From Pedobacter sp. AK013 (lineage in GTDB: Bacteria > Bacteroidota > Bacteroidia > Sphingobacteriales > Sphingobacteriaceae): a stretch of DNA of 64,000 nt. Below the pieces are notes generated by a model, which made no database searches, had not been told where the DNA came from, and worked only from the letters and a program-made list of their open reading frames with translations. The DNA is taken from the NCBI RefSeq assembly GCF_014205835.1, contig NZ_JACHCQ010000031.1, forward strand, positions 20,185 to 84,184. Reading direction: 5' to 3'. This document shows, piece after piece, positions 8,456 through 17,547 of the stretch. Both the position numbers and the translations under genes were made by a program. Every line of letters starts with the position of its first letter. The first letter of the stretch is position 1.

Positions 8456-8821
8456 ATGACGGCAAGAAAAGAAAATTCTACCTATACCCTCAACGAAAAA
8501 TTTATAACGGATTGCGATCTGACCTATGCGGCCAACAAAATAGGAGGGAGATGGAAAATTATAATATTGGATAAACTTGGAAAGCGAAAAATGAGGTTTA
8601 ACGAGCTGAAAAAAGAATTTCCATATATATCAGAAAGGATGTTAACCTTACAGTTGCGGGCATTAGAGCATGATGAACTGGTTAAAAGAACCGTTTATGC
8701 GGCGGTTCCACCAAGGGTAGAATATGAACTAACTCCGATCGCATTAGAATTTCTCCCCATTTTTTGCCAATTAAGTGCCTGGGGAAAGAAGAATAAAATG
8801 CTAAAGAATAATAGATCATAA
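8456..8821 (+). CDS. HxlR-family transcriptional regulator
   Basis: 121 residues, a single winged-helix domain of the HxlR type. Characteristic pieces are DCDLTYAANKIGGRWKIIIL (family form C-x-x-x-x-x-L-x-x-I-G-G-K-W), RMRFNELKK-like recognition residues, ISERMLTLQLRALEHDELV and the wing VPPRVEYELT. The conserved Cys in DCDL (about residue 21) is the redox- or electrophile-sensing cysteine in relatives such as YodB and HypR; sensing here is inferred. It is divergent from an SDR reductase gene that it probably controls. Confidence 0.85.
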   Translation: MTARKENSTYTLNEKFITDCDLTYAANKIGGRWKIIILDKLGKRKMRFNELKKEFPYISERMLTLQLRALEHDELVKRTVYAAVPPRVEYELTPIALEFLPIFCQLSAWGKKNKMLKNNRS

Positions 8822-8947
8822 ACCGTTAAAGTATGAACATATATATGCATAAATCAGCAGATATTGGTTACCTTTAATGGATTTGGCAGATGTTAATGCT
8901 GCAATCAGTTGATTAGTATATTTTAAAACGATATCGAGTTAAGTATT

Positions 8948-9253
8948 ATGGCAGAAGTTAAATTAAATATCCAAAAAGAAGAACCTAGCGCATTTGAACT
9001 TTATGATGAAGGTGAAAAATATGGAGAAATGGTTTTTGATATTCAGGGAGAAAATTTAACGGTTTATCATACCGAAATTGACCCCGAGAAAGAAGGCAAA
9101 GGTTATGCAAAACTATTGCTAGATGCGATGGTAAATTATATACGAACAAATAACCTGAAGGTAATTCCACTGTGCCCTTATGTGCATTTGCAATTTAAAC
9201 GACATGAAGAACTTTATAAAGATATCTGGAACAAAGTGCGTGAAAACGACTAG
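8948..9253 (+). CDS. Small GNAT-type N-acetyltransferase (COG2388-like)
   Basis: A 101-residue single-domain protein of the short, YjdJ-like GNAT branch. Seen: GEMVFDIQGENLTVYHTEI (strands 2-4), then EKEGKGYAKLLLDAMVNYI, which carries the acetyl-CoA pyrophosphate loop G-K-G-Y-A, then VIPLCPYVHLQF with the family C-P-Y. The substrate is unknown, as for most relatives. A 17-bp palindrome follows the stop and may end transcription. Confidence 0.82.
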   Translation: MAEVKLNIQKEEPSAFELYDEGEKYGEMVFDIQGENLTVYHTEIDPEKEGKGYAKLLLDAMVNYIRTNNLKVIPLCPYVHLQFKRHEELYKDIWNKVREND

Positions 9254-9270
9254 TCTATAATAATTATAGA
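9254..9270. terminator. AT palindrome after the GNAT gene
   Basis: TCTATAAT-A-ATTATAGA, a perfect palindrome immediately after the stop codon. It has no long T run, so terminator function is weakly supported. Confidence 0.35.
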
Positions 9271-9390
9271 ATCAATTTCAGGAAAGTTACATTAATCAAG
9301 CATTTTGATCTGGATATGTTGTGCGATATCGTCAAAGAAAATTAACTTTACCGAAAACCATTCAAATTCTTAAAACTTACTACGCACAAA

Positions 9391-10806
9391 ATGAAACTCG
9401 TAACCATTCAGAAAAACGTTTTAGTAATTGCTTTAATATTGTTTTCGTTCGGAGGCTTTGCACAAGGTATTAATGCTGACGCATCAAAGAAACTCAATAC
9501 ACTTCAACAGCAGTTTGTTGATCTGCGTTTTGGCATGTTTATCCATTATAACATCCCAACTTACGCAAATGCAGATTGGCCTGATCCTGAAGCATCTCCG
9601 AAATTGTTCAATCCCAAAAAGCTCGACGCGAACCAATGGGCTAAAGCGGCAAAATCGGCTAATATGAGTTATGGCTGTTTAACCACTAAACACCACAGCG
9701 GATTTTGTATATGGGATACCAAAAGCACCGATTATAATGTAATGAACAGTCCTTACGGAAAAGATGTGGTAAAACAATTTACCGATGCTTTCCGGGCAAA
9801 TGGATTAAAAGTAATGCTTTATTATTCCATTTTGGATACACACCATAAATTGAGGCCCAATCAGATCACACCGAAACATATCGATATGATTAAACAGCAA
9901 CTAACTGAGCTGTTAACCAAATACGGCAAAATTGAAGCATTAATTATTGATGGTTGGGATGCGCCGTGGTCTAGAATATCTTATGATGATGTGCCTTTCG
10001 AGGATATTTATACTTTGATTAAAACGCTGCAGCCTGATTGTTTAGTGATGGATTTAAATGGGGCAAAATATCCATCAGAAGGACTTTATTATACCGATAT
10101 TAAAACATACGAAATGGGCGCGGGCCAACGAATGCCTAAAGAGAGTAAAGTGATGCCAACTTTAGCTTGTTTGCCCATTAACAGCTCGTGGTTTTGGAAA
10201 ACCGATTTTCCAACGGTTCCGGTAAGAAAGCCACAAGAAATTGTAGATGGCTTAATTAAACCTTTAAACGCTGCAAGTTGTAATTTTATTCTAAACGTAG
10301 CACCCAATAGAGATGGTTTAATTGATGATAATGCACTAGTTGCCTTAAAAGAAGTTGGTCAATTATGGAAAAACGAAGGGCCAACCAAAGCACTCCCACC
10401 ATTGGGTTTGCCTATTATTTCCAGTAACCTCGCCAAAAATCAGGCAAGCAACTCGAGCTGGAGCAACGATATGAATATTATGGATTTTGCAAATGATGAT
10501 AGCTATAGGTCCTCATGGGAATCGAACAGCGCTGTAACAAATCCTTGGTATGAAGTTGATTTTAAAAATGAAAAAGCCATAAATATGATTGTTGTGGCAG
10601 AACAAAAAGAAAACATCGACACTTATGTACTTGAATATTGGAACGGTGTAGAATGGAAAAAAGCTTTTGACGGAAAAAACGAAGACCGCATTAAAATTCA
10701 CCGTTTCGATCGTGTTTGGACCAGTAAAGTCCGCATCCGTATTACACATGCAAAAGAAACACCATCAATTGCCGAATTTCAGGTTTTTAATGAGCGGAGG
10801 TTATAA
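9391..10806 (+). CDS. GH29 alpha-L-fucosidase with C-terminal F5/8-type domain
   Basis: 471 residues with a signal peptide (1-25, ending GGFAQ). It is an exported exo-glycosidase expected to release alpha-linked L-fucose. The TIM barrel shows RFGMFIHYN (46-54), LTTKHHSGFCIWDT (97-110) and LIIDGWDAPW, in which Asp187 is the likely nucleophile, followed later by SCNFILNVAPNRDGLI. Residues ~345-471 resemble a discoidin/CBM32-type jelly roll (NPWYEVDF, YVLEYWNG, RVWTSKVRIRITH). The family is a member of the retaining, Asp-nucleophile glycosidases. No SusC/SusD pair is nearby. A strong terminator follows. Confidence 0.87.
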   Translation: MKLVTIQKNVLVIALILFSFGGFAQGINADASKKLNTLQQQFVDLRFGMFIHYNIPTYANADWPDPEASPKLFNPKKLDANQWAKAAKSANMSYGCLTTKHHSGFCIWDTKSTDYNVMNSPYGKDVVKQFTDAFRANGLKVMLYYSILDTHHKLRPNQITPKHIDMIKQQLTELLTKYGKIEALIIDGWDAPWSRISYDDVPFEDIYTLIKTLQPDCLVMDLNGAKYPSEGLYYTDIKTYEMGAGQRMPKESKVMPTLACLPINSSWFWKTDFPTVPVRKPQEIVDGLIKPLNAASCNFILNVAPNRDGLIDDNALVALKEVGQLWKNEGPTKALPPLGLPIISSNLAKNQASNSSWSNDMNIMDFANDDSYRSSWESNSAVTNPWYEVDFKNEKAINMIVVAEQKENIDTYVLEYWNGVEWKKAFDGKNEDRIKIHRFDRVWTSKVRIRITHAKETPSIAEFQVFNERRL

Positions 10807-10966
10807 TGCCAGTTGTTTTGGACGATCTGTTATTTCAATGTGTATAGATAGTGCATCTTCATCTATTATTTAATAGCCTTGCTCTATTTTTATTTCATTG
10901 AAAAGAAAGTAGCGATACTTTTATAACAAGAATCAAATCAACGGGACGATTTAGAGATCTTATTGG

Positions 10967-10994
10967 GGTTCCTCAGCAATGAGGAACCTTTTTT
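10967..10994 (+). terminator. Rho-independent terminator after GH29 gene
   Basis: GGTTCCTCA (10967-10975) and TGAGGAACC (10980-10988) with a four-base loop, followed by six Ts. It is about 160 bases past the fucosidase stop. Confidence 0.8.
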
Positions 10995-11042
10995 ATTTAG
11001 GGCCAGTAATATTGACCAGATTTACAACATATTTTTCAGTAT

Positions 11043-11900
11043 TTACAGAACAGGATAATTTTTCTTAAAAAGCCTCACCAGGTTTTCTGCTATTACCTTG
11101 TTGCCTTTATCAGAAGGATGCAAACCATCATAAGTCATTTTCACCGCATCTAACGGATAAGGATAATCATCATTTTTGGGATTATAGGGAATGGAAGCAG
11201 ATTCTGGATATTTATAGTTCTGGTATACTCCAGTTGAAGGATTTTTCAGCCTTTTAAATTTAACTGCTTTTTCAAGTTTGAGTTTTCGGTTATGATACAA
11301 GTCAACCACTGGGAAATTTTCATGTTTTGCTATTTCGATGATGGCATTGGCAAACATTTCTAAAGTCTGCCCTTTTTTTGCTTTATAAGATCCGAATGCA
11401 TTGTTGTTGGCATCGGCTATATATACAAAATCGTTGCGCTGTATCGGTGTAATAACTACAATTTTAGCACTTGGATTTAAACTCCTGATTTTATCGATAA
11501 TGATGCGGTAAGCACCACAGGTAGTACCTGCTCCAGTGTTATTAATATAATCGTTTAAAGAACCTACCGGGATGCCGTTCCACCAATCGTTTGTGCCCAG
11601 AAAAACAGAATATAAGTCTGATTGGACAATACCCAGGTTGTTGATTTCTTTTGCAATGCCAACCGTTGTCCAACCGTTATGACCTTGGTTAATATAACTG
11701 ATGTTTGGCAAACGATCTTTCACCCGGTCTAAATATCCCTTTTCAACCCGGTTACCTGTTTCATTTAAATGATTGTTAAGGTAGGTAATGGAGTCGCCGA
11801 TAGCCGTCCATTTGATTTCTTTTGCCGGGGTAAACGAAAAATTAATAATCAAGAGGAATAAAAGTGATGTAGTTAATTTTTTAAGGTTTTTTTTGCTCAT
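11043..11900 (-). CDS. Secreted SGNH/GDSL-family hydrolase
   Basis: 285 residues with a leader at 1-25. Block I is AIGDSITYL with nucleophile Ser37, block III is FLGTNDWWNG (the G-x-N-D oxyanion pair), and block V is YDGLHPSDKGNKVIAENL with Asp258 and His261. The family consists of esterases and lipases, including carbohydrate acetyl-esterases. With a fucosidase next door, glycan deacetylation is reasonable but unproven. It is convergent with the GH29 gene. Confidence 0.84.
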   Translation of the reverse strand: MSKKNLKKLTTSLLFLLIINFSFTPAKEIKWTAIGDSITYLNNHLNETGNRVEKGYLDRVKDRLPNISYINQGHNGWTTVGIAKEINNLGIVQSDLYSVFLGTNDWWNGIPVGSLNDYINNTGAGTTCGAYRIIIDKIRSLNPSAKIVVITPIQRNDFVYIADANNNAFGSYKAKKGQTLEMFANAIIEIAKHENFPVVDLYHNRKLKLEKAVKFKRLKNPSTGVYQNYKYPESASIPYNPKNDDYPYPLDAVKMTYDGLHPSDKGNKVIAENLVRLFKKNYPVL

Positions 11901-12116
11901 GTTGTGTTAAAAATCATAGTTAATCCATAGGTGAAGATCTGCGATGAATTTAGTTAGAAAATTTTAGGTTTTTGAAACAATCGGTCTTTTTAAAAATAGA
12001 TATATGGATTTAAATTAAACATCTATTTTTTTGAGGTATTGGTCGATTTTAAGCTCAACTTACAGGGTGGTCTTTTATATTTATATTAATTCATCAATTA
12101 TTAAAGGTTAAATAGT
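11901..12116. other. Intergenic DNA upstream of the SGNH gene
   Basis: No gene seen. An AT hairpin (AAAAATAGAT at 11992-12001 pairing with ATCTATTTTT at 12021-12030, approximate) lies in the middle. The minus-strand promoter of the SGNH gene must be in its left part; no clear TTTG/TAnnTTTG pair was found. Confidence 0.3.
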
Positions 12117-12145
12117 AAAAAGGGGGGCAGAAATGCCCCCTTTTT
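12117..12145. terminator. Strong G/C hairpin terminator
   Basis: AAAAAGGGGG (12117-12126) pairs with CCCCCTTTTT (12136-12145). It can end minus-strand transcription from the PLP enzyme gene that stops at 12279, and it insulates the SGNH gene. Confidence 0.75.
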
Positions 12146-12278
12146 ATTTTTGGTTATGCTGCCTTAAAAAAAATAGCGCATTGGCCATAATGGGCAGATT
12201 TTGTTGATAAGCTATCAGGCCAGGAAGCTTAATGGCAGTTAAAAATATTCTTCGATATGTTCATAGTGGTATATCGGC

Positions 12279-13148
12279 TTAAAACTTATCCCTCATCCCA
12301 AAGAGCCCCATCAGTCCTCCGGTATGGATGGCCAGTATTTTTTCTTCTGTACCAATAATGCCTTGTTGCTGAAGATCCTGGATGGCATAAAACATTTTTG
12401 CTGTATAAACAGGGTCTAGAAGCAGCCCGGTTTTTGCAGTAAAGCTTTTGATAAAGCTGATCAGTTCGGGGGTGGTTTTTGCATATCCGCCAAAATGATA
12501 ATCGAGATGAAGCTCAAGGTGATCGGATATGGGTGTATATTTCGTTATTTCCTCTTTAATAAAGGTAGCGCCTTTTAACACGGGTATAATATGGAGTTTA
12601 GTATTTAAACCGTATTGCTGAATTCCCTTTAACAGACCTGCAGCCGTGGTTCCTGTTCCGGCAGCACAGAAAATGTGGTCATATGGCTCAACTAGTTCTT
12701 CAATTACCTCTGCACAGCCAATGGTGGCCTCAATAGATGCACCCCCTTCGTTTATAAAATAAGCTTGAGCGTCAGATGCAAAGTATTGATCAAACAATTG
12801 TTGTTTATCCCGGTAACTTTCTCGGTTAGTAAAAATAAGTTCCATCCCAAATAAACTGCACAGCAATAACATCTCATTTTTTACTTCTTCTCCACGTACA
12901 AAAGCTGTTGCGGCTAAGCCCGATCTTGATGCTGCAGCTGCAGTAGCTACAAGGTGATTGGAGTAAGCACCTCCAAAAGTAACCAGATGCGTTTTGCAAT
13001 CTGCTTTAGCCTTCGCTAAAATATATTTAAGCTTACGCCATTTATTCCCGGAAATATAAGGATCAATAAGATCATCCCGCTTAACAAACAGGTTATTAAA
13101 AGGCGCAAATGTTATTTTTTGTACTGGACTATATATTTCTTCGAACAC
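12279..13148 (-). CDS. ACC deaminase / D-cysteine desulfhydrase family PLP enzyme
   Basis: 289 residues, fold-type II (tryptophan synthase beta superfamily). FVKRDDLIDPYISGNKWRKL (21-40) contains the Schiff-base Lys36, and the phosphate-binding glycine loop AAGTGTTAAGLLKG lies near residue 165. LVTFGGAYSNHLVATAAAA contains the serine/asparagine site seen in ACC deaminase (YSNH). Relatives break down 1-aminocyclopropane-1-carboxylate or D-cysteine to 2-oxo acid and ammonia; the sequence alone does not decide which. It is slightly shorter than biochemically known members (about 330). It is a single gene with its own terminator. Confidence 0.8.
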   Translation of the reverse strand: MFEEIYSPVQKITFAPFNNLFVKRDDLIDPYISGNKWRKLKYILAKAKADCKTHLVTFGGAYSNHLVATAAAASRSGLAATAFVRGEEVKNEMLLLCSLFGMELIFTNRESYRDKQQLFDQYFASDAQAYFINEGGASIEATIGCAEVIEELVEPYDHIFCAAGTGTTAAGLLKGIQQYGLNTKLHIIPVLKGATFIKEEITKYTPISDHLELHLDYHFGGYAKTTPELISFIKSFTAKTGLLLDPVYTAKMFYAIQDLQQQGIIGTEEKILAIHTGGLMGLFGMRDKF

Positions 13149-13158
13149 GTGTAAAAAT

Positions 13159-13188
13159 AAAAAACACCCGAGTATTTCGGGTGTTTTA
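13159..13188. terminator. Terminator between DUF6588 gene and PLP enzyme gene
   Basis: AAAACACCCG (13161-13170) and CGGGTGTTTT (13178-13187) form a tight hairpin just past the stop of the gene ending at 13213 on the minus strand. It separates the two minus-strand genes into distinct units. Confidence 0.75.
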
Positions 13189-13212
13189 AGTATTATTATA
13201 TTCGAAAATTAA

Positions 13213-14241
13213 TTATTTACCGATACCAAAGCCAAAGCCGGCATTAACCATGCTGTATTTTGCCTGGGTATATGAACCATAAAATTTAAAGAAACCAAAC
13301 TTCAACTGAAAGCCTAAACTTCCCCTTACACCATCAATATCGGTTTGTTTCACCGAGATTGGATCAACATAAGTTGCATTGTTTCCGCCATCTTCAAATT
13401 TATAAGTACCAAGCGCCTTTAAATTGGTGTTAGAGGTTTGGTAACCGATGCTGGCAAAAGGAGTAAAAAACATGATTTTCTTAGAAACGATGGCATCAAA
13501 ATTTACACCATTGAATTTAGCATCAATACGTTGATCCGAATTTGCCGTATTATTGATATTCAAAGGCAAATTATATTTGTATTGGGTAAAGCCTCCAGCG
13601 ATTGCGATATCTACAGGAACTAATTTCTCAGTAGCTGAGCCCATAAAAAGTGGCAGAAGTTCAATTTTTGCACCGAAGCCGATCATTGATAAGCTTCCTA
13701 AATCGCTGCCTAATTTAATCTTTGGCATTGCTCTTAAGGTAACATCAATGTTTTTGGGTAAGCCCAAAGTAGCCTGGATTTGTGAAGAAGGTACTACATG
13801 GAAACCTACGCCCTGTGGCAGGTTGAAGAATTTATTGGTCGGAATTCCACTACTTGTGTAAATCTGCATTTTACCACCTTCATGGTCATCGCCAAAGGCA
13901 GTAGGGCCTATAGATGATGCGCCTGGGGCAGGTTTAATATTGCTTAGGCCTAATGTATTTACATCGTAGCTTCTGGCCGATTGTGGAACGAAAGCTGCTG
14001 AAGCGGAAACACGAACATCGAACTTTAAAAATCCCTTCGATTTGGCAGTATTCGACCATCCATCAGTTAAACCCAGGCCTAGACCTTTGTACAAAGGATC
14101 AAAATAGGCATTAACCAGTTTGGTTGCATCAGCCGGCCCACCAACAAATAGCCCCCCAACATCTTGTTGAGCACTTGCTTTTTGAGCCATTACCAATAAA
14201 AATAAGACACATAATGCCTTTAAAGCGTAACATTTTTTCAT
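13213..14241 (-). CDS. DUF6588-type putative outer-membrane protein
   Basis: 342 residues with signal peptide MKKCYALKALCVLFLLVMAQKASA. The remainder alternates amphipathic strands (GLGLTDGWSNTAKSKGFLKF, GSLGFQLKFGFFKFYGSYTQ) and ends in an aromatic/glycine-rich strand (MVNAGFGFGIGK), as expected for an outer-membrane beta-barrel. The domain order matches the DUF6588 proteins of Bacteroidota as I remember them. The function is unknown. It is a monocistronic gene with its own terminator. Confidence 0.65.
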   Translation of the reverse strand: MKKCYALKALCVLFLLVMAQKASAQQDVGGLFVGGPADATKLVNAYFDPLYKGLGLGLTDGWSNTAKSKGFLKFDVRVSASAAFVPQSARSYDVNTLGLSNIKPAPGASSIGPTAFGDDHEGGKMQIYTSSGIPTNKFFNLPQGVGFHVVPSSQIQATLGLPKNIDVTLRAMPKIKLGSDLGSLSMIGFGAKIELLPLFMGSATEKLVPVDIAIAGGFTQYKYNLPLNINNTANSDQRIDAKFNGVNFDAIVSKKIMFFTPFASIGYQTSNTNLKALGTYKFEDGGNNATYVDPISVKQTDIDGVRGSLGFQLKFGFFKFYGSYTQAKYSMVNAGFGFGIGK

Positions 14242-14343
14242 ATAAATGATTTAGGATGATTTGATTGTACTAAAGATAGGGTTGTTTTTCCGAAAACTGC
14301 AATCATTAAAAAAATCTTGAGGTTAAAAGTTTATTTTTGTCCC

Positions 14344-15372
14344 ATGGAAAATGTGGTCGAATTGCAGGAATCAGAAGAGCAAGAATTATATGAACATTTA
14401 AAAATAATTGTCGATAAGGGGCAGTCTTTGCTGCGTATCGATAAGTTTTTGATGGTGCGCGTAGAAAATGCTTCGCGAAACCGTATTCAAAATGCAATTG
14501 ATGCAGGGAATGTATTGGTTAATCAGAAACAGATAAAAGCGAGTTATAAGGTTAAACCTTATGATGAAATATCTATCGTTTTACCGCACCCACCGCGAGA
14601 TACCGAAGTATATCCTGAAGATTTACCGCTCGATATTATTTACGAGGATAGCGATCTTTTGGTTGTAAATAAAGCTGCGGGGATGGTTGTACACCCTGGT
14701 TTTAACAATTATACCGGAACCTTGGTTAATGCTTTGGCATTTCATTTTGAGCAACTGCCGCAGTTACCTGGTAATGATGGCAGGCCAGGGTTAGTGCACC
14801 GTATTGATAAGGATACTTCGGGTTTATTGCTGATCAGTAAAAATGAAAAATCGATTACTCACCTTGCACGCCAGTTTTTCGACCACAGCATTACCCGTAA
14901 ATATATTGCACTGGTTTGGGGCGATATCGAAAGCGATGGAACAGTAACCGGTTATATTGGCAGAAGCGCGAAAGACCGCCGTGTGATGGATATTTATGAT
15001 GATGAAGAAAAAGGGAAATGGTCTGTAACGCACTATAAAGTATTAAAGCGTTTGGGTTATGTTACCTTAATCAGTTGTGAGCTCGAAACAGGTCGTACGC
15101 ACCAGATAAGAGCGCATATGCAACATATTGGTCACCCACTTTTTAACGATGCCATGTATGGCGGTGATAAGATTTTAAAAGGGACTACGTTTAACAAGTA
15201 CAAACAGTTTGTAGATAATTGTTTTGAGTTGTTGCCCCGTCAGGCTTTACATGCGCAAAGTTTGGGGTTTATTCACCCAACCACCAAAGAGTATATGTAT
15301 TTTGAATCGCCATTGCCGCCTGATTTTAAAGCCGGCTTAACCAAATGGGAAAATTATATCGCTACATCATAA
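14344..15372 (+). CDS. RluA-family 23S rRNA pseudouridine synthase (RluD-like)
   Basis: 342 residues from the ATG at 14344; an upstream start at 14317 would add MRLKVYFCP and overlap a promoter-like TATTTTTG (14332-14339), so the shorter form is preferred. An S4 RNA-binding domain spans ~28-80 (RIDKFLMVRVENASRNRIQN). The catalytic domain carries LVHRIDKDTSGLLL with nucleophile Asp155, then RKYIALVWG and the RluA signature GRTHQIRAHMQHIGHP. It isomerises uridine in large-subunit rRNA; RluD-type positions (H69) are likely given the S4 domain. It is followed after 3 bases by an aminotransferase gene. Confidence 0.87.
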   Translation: MENVVELQESEEQELYEHLKIIVDKGQSLLRIDKFLMVRVENASRNRIQNAIDAGNVLVNQKQIKASYKVKPYDEISIVLPHPPRDTEVYPEDLPLDIIYEDSDLLVVNKAAGMVVHPGFNNYTGTLVNALAFHFEQLPQLPGNDGRPGLVHRIDKDTSGLLLISKNEKSITHLARQFFDHSITRKYIALVWGDIESDGTVTGYIGRSAKDRRVMDIYDDEEKGKWSVTHYKVLKRLGYVTLISCELETGRTHQIRAHMQHIGHPLFNDAMYGGDKILKGTTFNKYKQFVDNCFELLPRQALHAQSLGFIHPTTKEYMYFESPLPPDFKAGLTKWENYIATS

Positions 15373-15375
15373 AGT

Positions 15376-16215
15376 ATGCTTCAGGAGTACCTTTTATTTA
15401 ATGATGAATTTCAGGCGGTAAATGCCCCGATTTTAACAGCTTCGAATAGAAGTTTCAAATTTGGCGATGGATTGTTCGAAAGCATGCGAATGATCAATAA
15501 TAAGCTGCAATTTGCCGACTTACATGCTGATAGGTTAACAGCAGGTATGAAAGCATTAAAAATTGACGGACATGCTTTAATGGATGATTATTTTCTGCGC
15601 CAAAAAACCGCCGATTTAGCAAAACGCAACAAATGGAGCGGTAATGTCCGTTTCCGCCTTTCGGTTTATAGGGGCGGAGCAGGTGTTTACACGCCCGAAA
15701 TAAACAAAGCAGGTTACATTTTAGAGGGCATTCCCTTAAAAGCATCTACATATGAGTTAAACAGCAAAGGTTTGATCATTGATGTTTTTGACGAAATGAC
15801 CAAACCGGTTAATAAACTCTCGAATTTTAAAACAGCCAATGCGCTGCTTTATGTAATGGCCGGCCTTTTTAAAAGTCAGAACCGTTTAGATGAGGCAATG
15901 ATCCTGAACCAATACGGCTTTCTTTGCGAAAGCATTAGTGCAAATGTTTTTGTAGTATACAATAAACAGATTTATACACCTTCACTTGCTGAAGGCTGCA
16001 TAAGTGGCGTAATGCGTACAGCCATTATGCAGTTGTGCAAAATGAACGATATGCCTTTAATCGAGGCACAAATTAACCCTGAAATATTAAAAGAAGCCGA
16101 AGAGGTTTTTATTACCAACGCTACACAAGGAATTCAATGGGTAATGGGTTACGGCCGGAAACGTTATTTTAACGAGGTATCGAAATTTTTGATTGAGAAA
16201 TTGAATAATTTATAG
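15376..16215 (+). CDS. Class IV aminotransferase / aminodeoxychorismate lyase-like
   Basis: 279 residues, fold-type IV PLP enzyme. FGDGLFESMRMINNKL (29-44) is the family entrance, LHADRLTAGM holds the phosphate-site arginine region, SNFKTANALLYV contains the Schiff-base Lys152, and CESISANVFVV and GCISGVMRTAIMQL follow. Candidates are branched-chain or D-amino-acid aminotransferase and 4-amino-4-deoxychorismate lyase (PabC). The length of ~280 and the sequence after the lysine fit the PabC/D-AAT side, but I cannot decide. It is nearly fused to the RluA-type gene (3-base gap) and so is probably co-transcribed. Confidence 0.75.
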   Translation: MLQEYLLFNDEFQAVNAPILTASNRSFKFGDGLFESMRMINNKLQFADLHADRLTAGMKALKIDGHALMDDYFLRQKTADLAKRNKWSGNVRFRLSVYRGGAGVYTPEINKAGYILEGIPLKASTYELNSKGLIIDVFDEMTKPVNKLSNFKTANALLYVMAGLFKSQNRLDEAMILNQYGFLCESISANVFVVYNKQIYTPSLAEGCISGVMRTAIMQLCKMNDMPLIEAQINPEILKEAEEVFITNATQGIQWVMGYGRKRYFNEVSKFLIEKLNNL

Positions 16216-16258
16216 TGCTATCCATGGTCTCTAGTCAAGAGATCAGATGTCGGTCGTC

Positions 16259-16279
16259 ATGCTGAATTTAGTTCAGCAT
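16259..16279. repeat. Short palindrome of the GTCATGCTGAA family
   Basis: ATGCTGAA (16259-16266) and TTCAGCAT (16272-16279) with a 5-base loop, preceded by GTC. It is the same core as the hairpin at 42-107 and the ends of the 140-bp element. Confidence 0.6.
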
Positions 16280-16387
16280 CTTTCATGCTATATAGATACT
16301 TTCATATCAGCAACAGCGAGCTGAGATTTTTAGCCTAAGCTGATCAATTTTTTGGAAAGCAATACCTGTGCTAATCGGTTCTGATAG

Positions 16388-16470
16388 TCCCGCCCTTTGC
16401 TTAATCCCGATAAACTTAATTAGAAAACTAAAAAAATACTTAATCGGGATAACGCTGTCGGTCGGGTTTA
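16388..16470. repeat. Dispersed ~82-bp repeat, copy A
   Basis: It starts TCCCGCCCTTTGCTTAATCC and ends ATAACGCTGTCGGTCGGGTT plus TA; the ends match 30859-30939 exactly over 23 and 27 bases while the AT-rich middle differs. Inside, ATCCCGAT and ATCGGGAT are inverted. A preceding TTTTTTGGAAAGCA (16347-16360) also matches the neighbourhood of copy B. The remainder of the 16216-16728 gap shows no gene; CCCTTCA/TGAAGGG (about 16569-16600) is a weak hairpin. Confidence 0.75.
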
Positions 16471-16728
16471 TTTAACAACGGACAGTTATTCTATGATACT
16501 ATGCAATTTAAATCCAAATAATTGCACTGTTGAGGCCATTTAAACACGATAAATGCGAGATGCCAACTCCCTTCAATTTTTGAATGAGAAACTGAAGGGT
16601 TTGTAATAACTTCCCCTAGAAAGCAATTCATTTGCTTCGGCGATGTTACATTTATTTCTATCGGTTTGTGTATATCTAAACTATATTTTTAGTATTATTG
16701 GTTACACACACACACAAATTTAACCGAA

Positions 16729-17475
16729 ATGAAAAAATTACTCATTCTCGTAATGGCTTGCTATGGCCTGAACGCTCGTTCGCAGCAGTTGAACGAATCC
16801 AGAAACTTTCTGTACTTCTATTCAGATTCTACAGTTTATGCACAAAAGATTAGGTTACGCCCCGATTTTACCGGCGGGTGGTCACTCCGGGCCGATTCAA
16901 GGCGGGTACCGGTGGCACAGGTCAAATTCTTTAACAATGAGGATGGCTTTTTTGCGAATACCCGAAAACTCAGCCTTTTGCGAGAGGCCTCTTTTGCTGA
17001 GCGGATTATTGAAGGTAAGCTCAATCTTTATCAGGAAGTGATTTATGATGATGTTCCGATGGAAGGTGAATATTATGGATTTAGAGATTATAGGCGGCAG
17101 GCAGTAAACAACCGGATGTTTATTAACAAAGGATATGCCGATTTAAAAAGGGTAAATTATCGTAATTTAAACGAAGCTATGGCTGATAATCCGAAAAGTT
17201 TAGCGCTGTTAAGGCGATATAGGAATACTAAAATTACAGGCATTGCCATGTACGTAGCAGCAGGAGCTGCAATTATCGCTAGTGGCATTACACTGATGTC
17301 GGAAGGTAAACAAGTAGGTACTACATTCGGTAGTATGCCAAAATACGCAGACCGCAATTACACGGGCAGTTTTGTTTTGTTAGGCTTGGGTGCTGGTTTA
17401 AGTTTAGGAGGATTTCTGGTAGGTGAATCGGGCAAGAAAAATATAGAAAGGGCCATCGATCATTATAACCGCTAG
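16729..17475 (+). CDS. Hypothetical exported protein with C-terminal TM segments, 248 aa
   Basis: No family recognised. Signal peptide 1-18 (MKKLLILVMACYGLNARS). Residues 20-150 look like a soluble domain with many aromatic and arginine residues. Two hydrophobic segments follow (ITGIAMYVAAGAAIIASGIT near 165-185 and FVLLGLGAGLSLGGFLVG near 215-235), typical of Bacteroidota cell-envelope proteins of unknown role. An (AC)n tract precedes the gene. A terminator follows it. Confidence 0.6.
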   Translation: MKKLLILVMACYGLNARSQQLNESRNFLYFYSDSTVYAQKIRLRPDFTGGWSLRADSRRVPVAQVKFFNNEDGFFANTRKLSLLREASFAERIIEGKLNLYQEVIYDDVPMEGEYYGFRDYRRQAVNNRMFINKGYADLKRVNYRNLNEAMADNPKSLALLRRYRNTKITGIAMYVAAGAAIIASGITLMSEGKQVGTTFGSMPKYADRNYTGSFVLLGLGAGLSLGGFLVGESGKKNIERAIDHYNR

Positions 17476-17488
17476 CGTTTAAAATGAT

Positions 17489-17521
17489 AACCAGACAGCG
17501 CCTAGTTAAGTCTGTCTGGTT
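17489..17521. terminator. Bidirectional terminator between convergent genes
   Basis: AACCAGACAG (17489-17498) and CTGTCTGGTT (17512-17521), then ATTTTATT. It lies between the 248-aa protein gene (+) and fmt (-). Confidence 0.75.
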
Positions 17522-17547
17522 ATTTTATTCCAAGCGATGTAAAAGCT